Part shown: in pieces, positions 1 to 9,311 of the stretch | Position numbering within the stretch: position 1 is the first letter of the stretch | Layout: the number at the start of each line of letters is the position of its first letter | Assembly: GCA_002005505.1 (NCBI GenBank) | Contig: KV908426.1 | Location: 277,137 to 341,136 of the forward strand | DNA from: Botryococcus braunii | Taxonomy: Eukaryota > Chlorophyta > Trebouxiophyceae | Direction of reading: 5' to 3' | Length of the DNA stretch: 64,000 nt | The notes under the pieces: generated by a model | The model's database searches: none | Told to the model about the DNA's origin: nothing | The model's input: only the letters and a program-made list of their open reading frames with translations | Program-made: the position numbers and the translations under genes

Positions 1-248
1 GGCCCTTGTGGTGATCGTTCTAAACGGGTCCGCTTTGTCCCGGCCTCAATAACTTCTGAGGCCATCGCAGGGCCTTTAGGGCTACTAAACATAGACGTGA
101 TAATAGATGACATTGAAAGAGTCAATAATAGAAAAGTGAGTATTTCTGTCCATAAGTGTCTGGGTAGAAGTATTCCTGTCCATAAGTGTCGACGGAGCTG
201 ATCGACTGGGCCGATCGACGCGGCATATAAAATTCTGGCAAGTAGTAT
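1..248. other. Left flank of element A, unassigned
   Basis: This is the sequence outside the first LTR. Frame 1 stays open for about 65 codons, but I recognise no family in it. The 20-bp phrase around TCCATAAGTGTC occurs twice, near 144-162 and 170-190. The last five bases before the LTR are AGTAT, and they are not repeated at the far end of element A or D. It could be more of the host gypsy element E, but I cannot show that. Confidence 0.3.
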
Positions 249-962
249 TGTTGTAGGTAATGACATAGATCAGGTAATTACTTAGGGAGCATTACTGTTG
301 GACTTATTCAGAGGTATTCTTCTGACTCATCCTAGGCAAAACAGTCGTGCATGCCAGGCTGCCCTGGACGGCACAACACTGTTGGGCCTTAGGTGCAAAC
401 TACTGCATATTTCTTCCAGCTAGTCCTAGGAACTTGGCTGTGAAGCGACATAATTCCTTGACAGACCTCAGTCTTCCTCACGTAACTTCACATAGAGGTT
501 TGGATACCTTTGCATTGACTCACACAGCATCGTGGCACTCAGTGGAACTTGTTTTTGGGACCTCGAATACGTATTCGAGGTCAGTCAAACTAATTCTTAG
601 GCGGCCACATCAGTGTGTTTAATTTGGCACAGAAAATGGGACCTTTAGGTATTTTGTCTAGGAAACATCATCCGTATTGGATTACCAATTAGGGACCTTT
701 TGGAGTGAGAAGCTTTCAGGGACTCGACTTTTATCGAGTCCCTTGGGCGCCAAACACGGTCAGGTATTTAACTGCTGGAGGCGACAGACTCGTCATTCGT
801 TGGTTGGCCGAATCCTGTGCCACGGAATGGAAGTCCTGTCTGTTTGCTACAAGTTGAAGCTTGCTATTGCATATTTGATTTGTCTTTGAGACAGTCGCAC
901 TTGCTTATTGGTTGCCGCAAGGGAAGGCGCTCCTTTCGAACCTGTATCAGTCGCGCCAAAGG

Positions 963-1070
963 GTACGTTGTCACTTTGACAGAGGATAGAATAGCATGAT
1001 GTATTTGATAACCACTGCATTTGCAATGTTGCTCATTGCTCTGGCTAAATCGTAATGCTTGGGGCAATAG
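963..1070 (+). other. Putative intron 1 inside LTR A
   Basis: These 108 bp run from GTACGT to CAATAG and are present in repeat copy 1 but exactly missing from copy 2 of the same LTR (1,364-1,596). The joined flanks of copy 1 reproduce copy 2 base for base at the junction. The same pair occurs inverted in element D, with the intron at 19,207-19,314. A removed segment with GT-AG ends is best explained by splicing followed by reverse transcription. RNA evidence is not available here. Confidence 0.7.
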
Positions 1071-1135
1071 GTGTGTCGAGGTCTGACTGACGAAACCTCT
1101 ACAGTGCATTGACAAATCCTTTTGCGGACTTACAG

Positions 1136-1596
1136 GTATTGATGTAGTTGTGATTTAATGAGATAATTCCTATTTGGTTAGATATTTTGTTGACTGTCGC
1201 AAAACTGTGCTGTTAGGTCGTCAAGGGAACGAGTGTGCCGGACTCAGGTCCGGCACAGAACATGTCTGAGACGATGCTATGAAATCAGCTGATGAGAAAA
1301 GTAATTTATGCGTATATGAGATTGTGCCAGTAGGGCAAGCAGTAACATTGTCCCATGTAATCGATTCGTTGGTTGGCCGAATCCTGTGCCACGGAATGGA
1401 AGTCCTGTCTGTTTGCTACAAGTTGAAGCTTGCTATTGCATATTTGATTTGTCTTTGAGACAGTCGCACTTGCTTATTGGTTGCCGCAAGGGAAGGCGCT
1501 CCTTTCGAACCTGTATCAGTCGCGCCAAAGGGTGTGTCGAGGTCTGACTGACGAAACCTCTACAGTGCATTGACAAATCCTGTTGCGGACTTACAG
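1136..1596 (+). other. Putative intron 2 inside LTR A, containing repeat copy 2
   Basis: Copy 1 of the repeat ends in TTACAG at 1,135 and is followed by GTATTG, a plausible 5' splice site. Copy 2 ends in the same TTACAG at 1,596 and continues into the last 28 bp of the LTR. Joining 1,135 to 1,597 gives an RNA leader identical, apart from one base seen by eye, to copy 2 plus the LTR end. The equivalent interval in element D is 18,681-19,141. Confidence 0.65.
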
Positions 1597-1606
1597 GTGT
1601 TCTCTC

Positions 1607-1639
1607 TGCCCATAACCTTTCACAGGTTATGGGCCCACC
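1607..1639 (+). promoter_or_regulatory. Primer-binding site of element A within a hairpin
   Basis: The bases after the LTR, GGTTATGGGCCCACC (1,625-1,639), are complementary to the anticodon arm of plant-type initiator tRNA-Met and not to a tRNA 3' end. This is the half-tRNA type of priming known from Drosophila copia. The LTR end carries GCCCATAACC, the exact reverse complement of the first ten bases of the site, seven bases upstream. The LTR end and the primer site can therefore pair as a 10-bp stem with a TTTCACA loop. Confidence 0.8.
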
Positions 1640-1775
1640 TGCCCATCGAGCTACGCCGAAGCCAAGGTTTCAGAGTACGAGGAGTCCGCCTTGAATACCT
1701 GCTGCACGTCATATCCAGAACGATTCATATCTGCAAAGTGACCCAGACTTGCAGAAACCCATAACCCTTCACACA

Positions 1776-2511
1776 ATGACCCAGTCTGCGGAATCATCTC
1801 CAATGGACCAGCTGAACCAACAGCCTCCTGTAAGTCTGGGTGGTCAATCCACAGAACAGGAGAAGACAGCACTCCCAGTGGTTTCGATACTGACAGCCTT
1901 ACTGCACGAGGACACGACAAAGCCATCAACAACAAATGTTAAGGTAGCCCATCCCTTATTAAAGGATGGGTGGAATTTCAAGTCCTGGCTTTATGATCTG
2001 ACCACTGCAGCTATCCACAAGGAGTGCACGGAGGCCTTTCAGAAACCCCTTCCTTTCACGAGAGCAAATGCTGCTACCATGATGCTGATCACTGGCAGTG
2101 TCCCAGTGGAGTGGAGTCCTATGTTGACAATGAAGCCCTCTGCCTTTGATGCCCTGTTATACATAGCCAATAAGTTCACTGGAGGACACAACAAGTCTGT
2201 TAACCGCCAGTGGCTACATACACTCAAAACAGAGCACATGACCAGGGAGGAGACGTTCGAGACATTTGTCATGAAAAAATTCATACTTTTCCAGAACCTC
2301 CTGGACAACTCCCACTCCATTGACCCCGAAGATGTCACTAATGCTATTGTGGATTGTCTCCCCACTGAGCTAGCACAGTTCAAAGGAGCACTCTATGGGC
2401 ATTGCTGCGGGCGCTCCTCAGAAGATGTGGTAAAAATCCTGCAGAGCCATGCCTATGGTGCTGGCTTCAATGACCAGCTCCCTCGACCTCTTCCCAAGGC
2501 AGCGGCAGTCC
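1776..2511 (+). pseudogene. gag of copia element A, 5' part
   Basis: This frame starts at the ATG at 1,776 and encodes a copia-type Gag (capsid-like domain, UBN2/Retrotran_gag style). It is cut at 2,511 by insertion of element B; the open frame runs a few codons into the B LTR before stopping at 2,537. The sequence resumes after B at 10,006 with the duplicated bases AGTCC. The protein is almost identical to the Gag of inverted element D (18,501-17,731), differing for example at one Thr/Ala position, so the two copies are recent relatives. Confidence 0.85.
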
Positions 2512-3206
2512 TGTTGAGTTCTGAACATTATTATTGAATGCCTTGTGCTTTAAGTGATCTTCATGTGTGCACTATTAGGATATGGGTCCATTGAGAACAT
2601 AAGGTACCTTGAGACACGGCAGATTCTGGACGTTTTTCGAACATAAGGTACAATCCTATCTAGATCACACGTTTGTCGGATGAACTCTTAAGGCTGCCCC
2701 ACCGGAGTGAATACCAACTGGTTGTGAAAGATGCTGGGCATCACCAGATGCTAGTCTTGTCCGACAGTTGTGTGTGGCACTCAGCAGACAGTCGTACGGA
2801 CTGTAGCTGGAGTAACTTCGTCTATTGACGACCTGTCTGCTTTGTACAGGTACGGTGCGGCAGTGTGTGTTGTATCATTGTTGCTATTGTGAGAGTGAAC
2901 AAGCTTAGTGTACCCTGTAGTCACTCAAACAGATAAGGGACAGTGACTTCAGGGAGTATAGGCATGTACTTGAACGTAGCCGTCTAGAGCCTTATCTAGT
3001 GATTGCTTGATCGGTGCTTGTGTACAAGATAATGATGTAACGGAACTGGTTGTGAAAGATGCTGGGCATCACCAGATGCTAGTCTTGTCCGACAGTTGTG
3101 TGTGGCACTCAGCAGACAGTCGTACGGACTGTAGCTGGAGTAACTTCGTCTATTGACGACCTGTCTGCTTTGTACAGGGAAAGCCGATTGCCCATAACCT
3201 TTCACA
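2512..3206 (+). repeat. 5' LTR of element B (695 bp)
   Basis: The LTR starts TGTTGAG and ends TTCACA. An internal repeat of 134 bp occurs at 2,716-2,849 and 3,044-3,177. Copy 1 is followed by GTACGG; copy 2 ends TTTGTACAG and continues into the last 29 bp. The decamer CATAAGGTAC occurs at 2,598 and 2,642, and again twice in the coding linker of the same element. Confidence 0.95.
2850..3177 (+). other. Putative intron inside LTR B, containing repeat copy 2
   Basis: The interval begins GTACGG directly after repeat copy 1 and ends CTTTGTACAG, which is the 3' end of repeat copy 2 and reads as a good pyrimidine-rich acceptor. Removing these 328 bp joins copy 1 to the final 29 bp of the LTR and recreates exactly the copy 2 to LTR-end junction. 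The 3' LTR carries the same arrangement at 9,650-9,977. The LTRs of A and C show the same logic with unrelated sequence. Confidence 0.65.
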
Positions 3207-3220
3207 GGTTATGGGCCCAC
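3191..3220 (+). promoter_or_regulatory. Primer-binding site and hairpin of element B
   Basis: The site starts at 3,207 with GGTTATGGGCCCAC, complementary to the initiator tRNA-Met anticodon arm. The preceding LTR end has GCCCATAACC, giving the same 10-bp stem with a TTTCACA loop as in element A. Confidence 0.8.
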
Positions 3221-4077
3221 GCCCTTCCAGCTGAGCCAAGTAAAAGCAGGAGTGAAGGTCGTCTACGGATGGGTCAGACGTAAGCGTCAACAAAGGAGCT
3301 CGAGCATGGCGCAGCGGCGCAAGGGAACTCGAGTGTACCAGGACCATTATCTTACTCACAGTTTACCTTTTGTGATGGAATGTAGGGATTTCCCGGCATT
3401 TCTGGACATTTCCCTTACCCCCTAGCCTAGGCGCACATGTGGCGCACATGTCGTACGAGCAACGCGAGTACGCACGTGCCTAGCGTCTAGCCTTGGCTTC
3501 CTAGCCGTCGAATTCCATCGGATAGTTATGGACGTTACTCTCATAGTAGGATTCTAGGATATTTTCTAGATACTATTGTAGAGGTTTGGTGGACTAGTGC
3601 GCTACCATTGGAGGAACGTGAACACACGATCACGAACCACGGGAAGGAACGGATAGAGACGTAAGCCACGGGAAGACACGCACTCAGGTAATTTGGAAGC
3701 TTAGTAGACCACAAGTAGGGAGTGGAAGCTCCGTGAGGTGGGGGTTACTTGTAATTGGAAAGAGCGTCCAACTTGTCGGCCATCCGGCCTTGTCTCTCTC
3801 TCTCTCACAACTTGGAAATTCTCCCTAACTTGTGCATTCTACGACACCTTTCTGGGAAATTCATAATTGAAGTTTTAGCTGTGCTTTATCATTCATAGAC
3901 GTTGTCTAGAAGCACTGAGTGAGTCGGGCCGGACTCCGGCGCAAACTTCTGAGGGGAACATATCTGCTACTACTGTGCAAGACTGGCTGGTAAATTTCCA
4001 TGACATGGAGGGAATTGTAGGGTATTGCTGCATTCCAGAAGTTTATGAGTAAGTTTGGCTGGTGAAGTGACAATAGT
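3221..4077 (+). other. Untranslated leader of element B
   Basis: About 860 bp separate the primer site from the polyprotein start. No long frame or known motif is seen. It contains a short CT run near 3,787-3,806. Leader functions such as packaging signals are expected here but cannot be pointed to. Confidence 0.5.
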
Positions 4078-7000
4078 ATGACAAAAAGGGGCAAAGAAAA
4101 GGAAAGTAGCAGTGAAACAGCAATGTCTCAACCTGGAGAAGTCAGTGGGGCCACTCCAGGGCAGTCTATGACCGGGACACAATCAGCCACTGCAGAACCA
4201 AAGGTGGAGATTGACAAGGCAGCCTACATCCCCAATACCTCTAATCCAAAGATGACTGTCATGCTTGATGATGGAGGGCGCAATTTTGAATTTTGGTATG
4301 AAAATTTGGAGGCGTGCGCAAACACCAAGGGGGTCAGAGCGGCTTTGGAGAGGCCAATGCCAGGGTCGGTGGAGAACTCAGCCATCAAGCAGTGGCTGAT
4401 CCAGTCAGTTCCAGTCATCTGGCATTCTCAGATCTCATGCCACAAAGCAGCGTTCGACTTCATCGCGTGGGTGAAGAACAGTCACACTGGAGGGAGCAAC
4501 CAAGACATCAACCTTGAGTGGTACAAGGAAATGGAGCAGGGCATCAAGACAGGGGAGACACTCAAGGTCTACCTCTACAGAATGATGGATCTGGCTACAA
4601 GTCTCAGAAACAACGCGTTCATCCTCTTGGACCACAATGTTGGGGAGCTGATGGTGAAGGGCCTCCCTCCTGTGCTGAGGCTCGAGTCCCTGGAGGTTAT
4701 GGCAACCGACAAGCCGCCATTGGAGCTGATTCAAAGAATCCTGCGCGCCGCAGCCAGCCGTGGGTACAAGGACCCACCTGCAGAGGGAACACCTCAGGCC
4801 ATGGCAGCTGCAGCAGTGGCTGGTCCCTCTGGGGGGGTAGCTGGAGCGTCATCAAGCGCTGGAGCTGCACCAGGAGTGGGAGCAGTACCGGGAGTTGGAG
4901 CAGCACTACCAGCAAACGAACAGCCTCCCGCTGGCCCCTCTGCAACTACTTTTGGTGGCAGGGGGCGTGGACCTGGCAGGGCAAGAAGGCCCAGAGAGGA
5001 GCTTACATGCCACTTCTGCAAGGCAAAGGGCCACTTCATGACTGACTGCGGACCGCTCAGGCAGCTGCAGGCTCTGCATCAAAACATGCAAGCGGCAAGC
5101 GTTGGGCCTGCAGCTTACTGGGGCCAGGGAGGCCCACAGTCGTCTCCTCAAGCCTGGTGGGACCAGGGATCTGGCCGGGGTGGCCCGCCTTCATCCGCTT
5201 CCAGCCCTGGACCTCCTTCAGCATATAACTATCCAACAAGTCAACACACGTTTCCGGGGTGGCATTTACCACCTCCACCCCCTCCTTCTGGTGAGGCGAT
5301 GTTTATCTCTCTCAATGTGCTTGCCCCAACTTCGCATGGAGCTAGCAGCACATCTTGGTTAATAGATAGTGGTGCCTCTGTGCATATAGTCAATGATCTC
5401 ACATTGCTCCATAATCCAGTTATGCATAGACAGCCTCTTCCTCTGCACTTGGCAACCTCAGACGCCAAGGGAGGAATCATTGCATCTGGGTCTGTATGCC
5501 TTGTGAATGCAAGGCATGAAGTATTCTGGCTGCACAATGTGCAGTGTGTTCCTTCTGCGCATACCAACCTCATTTCAGTCACTGGTGCAATTCAGGATGG
5601 AGCATCTTTCCTGACTGACACTGCAGGTGGTTACACAGCCATGAAGGGACCTGAAGGGTGGTGTGGAGATATCACCCGCGCACGAGGTCTGTTTTTTTTG
5701 GAGTTTGTTAGTCCTGTCAGAGGGCAGCAAGTTGGCTGCAGACATATTGATCACATGGCTGAGGCGTCTCATCTTAGGAAAGGACACGTGTGTAGCGAGA
5801 GATCTCTGTGGCATGCTAGGTTAGGTCATCCTGGTGCCAGCAGCATGCAGAGGTTCTCCAAGGAAGATCTGGTTACAGGAATCAATATCTCCCTTGCTCC
5901 CTGCTCTGAGTGCCCCAAGCACTGTGAATCGTGTATACAAGGGAAACACTCCAGACCTCCTTTCCCTGTATCTTCCAGGCCTGCACATCACCCACTCGAT
6001 AGAGTCCATGTGGATACTGTGGGTCCCATATCACCTCCTGCCATCACAGGTGAACGATATTGGGTCACTGTAGTGGATGAAAGTTCACACCAAGTTGCCT
6101 CCCTGCCTGTGAAGTCAAAGGATTGCATCCCAAAGGCTGTGATAGACCTGCTCCGTTTTTGGCAGACCCAACGAGGCACGGTTGTGAAGTGTGTGAGGAC
6201 TGACAGGGGTTCAGAGTTCCTGAACCAGCAATTCAAAGAGTTTTGTGCTCAGCAGGGCACTAAGATGGAGTCCTCAGCGCCCTACACGCCTCAGCAGAAT
6301 GGGGTGGCGGAGAGGATGAATAGGACCCTGAAGGAGCGAACAAGGACTCTGTTGGTCCATGCTGCAGCAGACCCCTCCCTTTGGAAGGAGGCGCTTGAGA
6401 CAGCTACCCTCCTCTACAATGTGGGTCCTACTTCAGGCAGGTCCCTGACCCCCATGGAATTATTCTTTGGTGTCAAACCTGATGTGTCTGTGCTGCGCAC
6501 GTTTGGCTGTGTAGCCCATGTGCACATTCCCAGTGGCCAAAGGTCTGTTTTTGGGCCCAAGACCATCCCTGGGATGTTTACTGGTTATTGTCCCCAGTCT
6601 AAAGCGTATCGTGTGTACGTGGGGAATGGAGTGTGGAAGGAGAGTAGGGACGTCAGCTTTATCGAGCACTTGAGGGGGGCTGAGAGAGTGGGTCTATCAA
6701 AGGTCCAGCCTGGGTCTGTCTATGATTCTAGGATATCACCCCCCCTTGGCAGTGAGAATCTGGCAACGCCTCAAGCAATTCCCTCTGCTGCTCCACCCAC
6801 GTTCTGGGATGAGGAGGATGACCATGGAGTGGAGACGCTTTCCACTGGGGCTCCTGGGACCTCTGGACTTTGTGCTGGGGATCAGTCTGGAGACGGGACC
6901 ACAGCAGCACATGACCAAGGAAACCCCACCAGCCTGGATTCTACTGTTGGGACCCCAGAACCATCTCAGCACTCGTGGTCGGTGCTTGAGCATATGCAGA

Positions 7001-9291
7001 ATCTGGCCAGGGGGGGTGTAGAAACTCAATCCCAGGTAGAAAAAATGCAGAAGGTACAAGAGGGGTTGCGAATGCAGGGGAAGTCACAAATTCCCCTTCC
7101 TCCAGGGACCACCCTTACAAGGGAGCAGCGTTATGTACAGCGCGTGGCTAGGAGAGAGCATTCTGACATCCCATTGCATGCCCCTGACCCAGGTCAGGCA
7201 ATTGTGAGTGAGCCAAACATGGTTGGTCTCCCTGATATGCAGGGGCAGGTTGAGACAGTCGAGGCTATGTTCGGTGCAGATGTAAGAGATGAGAGCAGTG
7301 GGTTAGACATGCCAGCAGTAGGGGAAGCTGGTGCCCAATCCCAGTCACTGGCTAGTCATGCTTATGGTGTGCAGGCTGACATTGTAGGCGCAGCTCAGGC
7401 AAGTCTGGGTAGTGTGCCCAAGTGTGAGTCCAGGAGAGAGAGAGAGCTGCTGCTCCCCTCTGCATTGCGGAAGGTGCGAGAATGTAAGGGTGCTGCACAT
7501 GAGTCCAGTAGTCAAGGAGAGAGAGAGAGACTTGAGAAGGAATCAGATAATCCCGGCAGTACTGCCCAGTCCCAGCATAAGGTACATAATGTACCTTATT
7601 CTGGCAACCAGGGAGAGAGAGAGAGAGAAGGGAACAGCATCAGTAAGGCTGACAGCCCTGCTGCACCACAGCATAAGGTACAGAGTGTACCTTCTGTCAC
7701 GTTGGGAAAAGTTCACGTGCCCTCAAACTTGAGGGAAGCCCAGCGCTCACCTCAGTGGGAGTTTTGGCAGCAGGCAATGCAAGAGGAGATGGAGTCTTTA
7801 GACACCCATGAGGTTATGCAGTATGTGGAAAGACCCCATGGGCAGAAAGTTATCCCTGTTCATTGGATTTTTTCTACAAAAAACGATGCACATGGGAATG
7901 TCACTCGGTTTAAAGCAAGATTGGTTGCCCAGGGTTGCAGACAGATTCCTGGTATAGATGTTGGTGAGGTTTTTGCACCTACCAGCAGCTATGGTGCTAG
8001 GAGAGCTGTGCTGGCAGTGGCTGCCACACAAAATCTTGAGATCCACCAAGTGGATATCAAGACAGCTTTTCTCAATGGGGAGTTGGAGGAAGAGGTCTAT
8101 GTGACCCAACCACCAGGATTTGAGAATGGCAACACGAGAGTTGTGTGCAAGCTCAGGAAGGCACTCTACGGTCTTAAGCAAGCCCCACGGGCTTGGCACA
8201 AGACCTTGAGCGACAAGTTGAGCGTGATGGGGTATAGTGTGTGCAAGAGCGACGCTGGGGTATACATCAGGAGGGCCCCTGATGGTAATCTGTCGTTTAT
8301 TCTTGTTTATGCCGATGATCTTCTCATAGTTGCCAGAGTGGTTGCAGAGATTGAGTGGGGGAAAGAGTTATTGAAGAAGGACTTCACCATCCATGATTTG
8401 GGAGAGGTGAATGATTTCCTGGGGTGTCAGGTCCTACGCAATAGAGTTCAGGGCACTATTTCCATGAGTTGCACTCCCAAGATTGATGCTCTTGTGGAGA
8501 AGTTTGGCGTTGCTGATGATGGACGTGGGGTTGATACCCCCATGTCCAAGGACTTCGTGGCTAGCAGCAGACCCGAGTCCTCAGATGGTATGTCACATGG
8601 GGCTGGTACCCCTCTGCCACCTGGTCATCGATACTGCGAGTTAATTGGATCGTTACTGTACATAGCCAATACGACCCGGCCTGACATTTCTCAGGCTGTT
8701 GGAGTGTTGTCAAGGTATAGAATGACACCCACTACCTCACACTGGAATGAGGCCATTCGAGTGCTGAAGTACTTGAGAGATACCAGAGAGTTAGCTCTTA
8801 CTCTGGGTGGAAAGGGCCCTGAGCTAGAAGGCTATGTTGATGCCGACTATGCTGGGGACCTGGACCACAGGTATTCCACCACTGGCTATGTTCTATCAGT
8901 CTATGGTAGTGCCGTGGTTTGGGGAAGCAAGAAGCAGAGCTCAGTTGCTACCTCAACTGTGCAAGCTGAGTTTATGGCAGCTGGCCATATTGTGAAGGAA
9001 GCCAACTGGCTAAGGGGCTTCTTGGAAGAGATAGGGGCTGCACCTTGGAGGGTCAAAATTTTCTGTGACAACCAAGGATGCATTTCTAATTTACGGAACC
9101 CCCTGTATTCCAAATTCACAAAGCACGTTGCAGTAAGCTTCCACTACGCTAGGGAAGCTATGGCACTTGGGCAGGTAGATATCCTCTATGTGGAATCTGC
9201 ACGCAATGTGGCTGACATTATGACCAAGCCACTTGCCAAGCCCGTGTTTGTTGGTCATCGTGATTCACTAGGTTTGAGAAGATACACTTAA
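4078..9291 (+). CDS. Copia Gag-Pol polyprotein of element B (intact)
   Basis: This single frame of 1,737 codons encodes all functions for copia retrotransposition. In order it holds a Gag capsid-like region (about 1-230), a disordered Ala/Gly/Pro stretch, a CCHC zinc knuckle (C311, C314, H319, C324), an aspartic protease with DSGAS at D430, a GAG-pre-integrase HHCC zinc region with LWHARLGHP, and an integrase core with D646, D709 and E745 (35 residues between the last two). A long polar linker (about 880-1,210) precedes the reverse transcriptase (YADD at 1,411-1,414) and RNase H (DADYAGD from D1588). All catalytic motifs are present and there are no breaks. Gag and Pol are in one frame, so Gag excess must come from processing or RNA control. 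It is flanked by its own leader and purine tract. Confidence 0.97.
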   Translation: MTKRGKEKESSSETAMSQPGEVSGATPGQSMTGTQSATAEPKVEIDKAAYIPNTSNPKMTVMLDDGGRNFEFWYENLEACANTKGVRAALERPMPGSVENSAIKQWLIQSVPVIWHSQISCHKAAFDFIAWVKNSHTGGSNQDINLEWYKEMEQGIKTGETLKVYLYRMMDLATSLRNNAFILLDHNVGELMVKGLPPVLRLESLEVMATDKPPLELIQRILRAAASRGYKDPPAEGTPQAMAAAAVAGPSGGVAGASSSAGAAPGVGAVPGVGAALPANEQPPAGPSATTFGGRGRGPGRARRPREELTCHFCKAKGHFMTDCGPLRQLQALHQNMQAASVGPAAYWGQGGPQSSPQAWWDQGSGRGGPPSSASSPGPPSAYNYPTSQHTFPGWHLPPPPPPSGEAMFISLNVLAPTSHGASSTSWLIDSGASVHIVNDLTLLHNPVMHRQPLPLHLATSDAKGGIIASGSVCLVNARHEVFWLHNVQCVPSAHTNLISVTGAIQDGASFLTDTAGGYTAMKGPEGWCGDITRARGLFFLEFVSPVRGQQVGCRHIDHMAEASHLRKGHVCSERSLWHARLGHPGASSMQRFSKEDLVTGINISLAPCSECPKHCESCIQGKHSRPPFPVSSRPAHHPLDRVHVDTVGPISPPAITGERYWVTVVDESSHQVASLPVKSKDCIPKAVIDLLRFWQTQRGTVVKCVRTDRGSEFLNQQFKEFCAQQGTKMESSAPYTPQQNGVAERMNRTLKERTRTLLVHAAADPSLWKEALETATLLYNVGPTSGRSLTPMELFFGVKPDVSVLRTFGCVAHVHIPSGQRSVFGPKTIPGMFTGYCPQSKAYRVYVGNGVWKESRDVSFIEHLRGAERVGLSKVQPGSVYDSRISPPLGSENLATPQAIPSAAPPTFWDEEDDHGVETLSTGAPGTSGLCAGDQSGDGTTAAHDQGNPTSLDSTVGTPEPSQHSWSVLEHMQNLARGGVETQSQVEKMQKVQEGLRMQGKSQIPLPPGTTLTREQRYVQRVARREHSDIPLHAPDPGQAIVSEPNMVGLPDMQGQVETVEAMFGADVRDESSGLDMPAVGEAGAQSQSLASHAYGVQADIVGAAQASLGSVPKCESRRERELLLPSALRKVRECKGAAHESSSQGERERLEKESDNPGSTAQSQHKVHNVPYSGNQGEREREGNSISKADSPAAPQHKVQSVPSVTLGKVHVPSNLREAQRSPQWEFWQQAMQEEMESLDTHEVMQYVERPHGQKVIPVHWIFSTKNDAHGNVTRFKARLVAQGCRQIPGIDVGEVFAPTSSYGARRAVLAVAATQNLEIHQVDIKTAFLNGELEEEVYVTQPPGFENGNTRVVCKLRKALYGLKQAPRAWHKTLSDKLSVMGYSVCKSDAGVYIRRAPDGNLSFILVYADDLLIVARVVAEIEWGKELLKKDFTIHDLGEVNDFLGCQVLRNRVQGTISMSCTPKIDALVEKFGVADDGRGVDTPMSKDFVASSRPESSDGMSHGAGTPLPPGHRYCELIGSLLYIANTTRPDISQAVGVLSRYRMTPTTSHWNEAIRVLKYLRDTRELALTLGGKGPELEGYVDADYAGDLDHRYSTTGYVLSVYGSAVVWGSKKQSSVATSTVQAEFMAAGHIVKEANWLRGFLEEIGAAPWRVKIFCDNQGCISNLRNPLYSKFTKHVAVSFHYAREAMALGQVDILYVESARNVADIMTKPLAKPVFVGHRDSLGLRRYT

Positions 9292-9311
9292 AGCATGCAG
9301 GCAAGGGGAAG

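Larger units (their letters stand above)
249..1624 (+). repeat. 5' LTR of copia element A (1,376 bp)
   Basis: The LTR begins TGTTGTAGG and ends TTCACA, directly before the primer-binding site. The same 1,376-bp LTR lies inverted at 18,653-20,028, and a 1,365-bp version lies at 10,223-11,587 (element D). A TATA-like TATTTAA at 765-771 sits 30 bp before 795, where an internal direct repeat begins: copy 1 is 795-962 plus 1,071-1,135, and copy 2 is 1,364-1,596. Copy 2 lacks the 108 bp at 963-1,070, which begin GTACGT and end CAATAG. Start of transcription near 795 is inferred from the TATA spacing and the repeat edge. Confidence 0.9.

Noticed and set aside
249..1624. Plain tandem duplication as the only explanation for the LTR repeats
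   Set aside because: It does not explain the exact absence of a GT-AG segment in copy 2 of A and D, nor GT following copy 1 in three unrelated families. It remains the null model.
1625..1639. Possible tRNA gene because of the match to the initiator tRNA-Met anticodon arm
   Set aside because: Only the anticodon arm complement is present, always at an LTR edge, so it is a primer-binding site.
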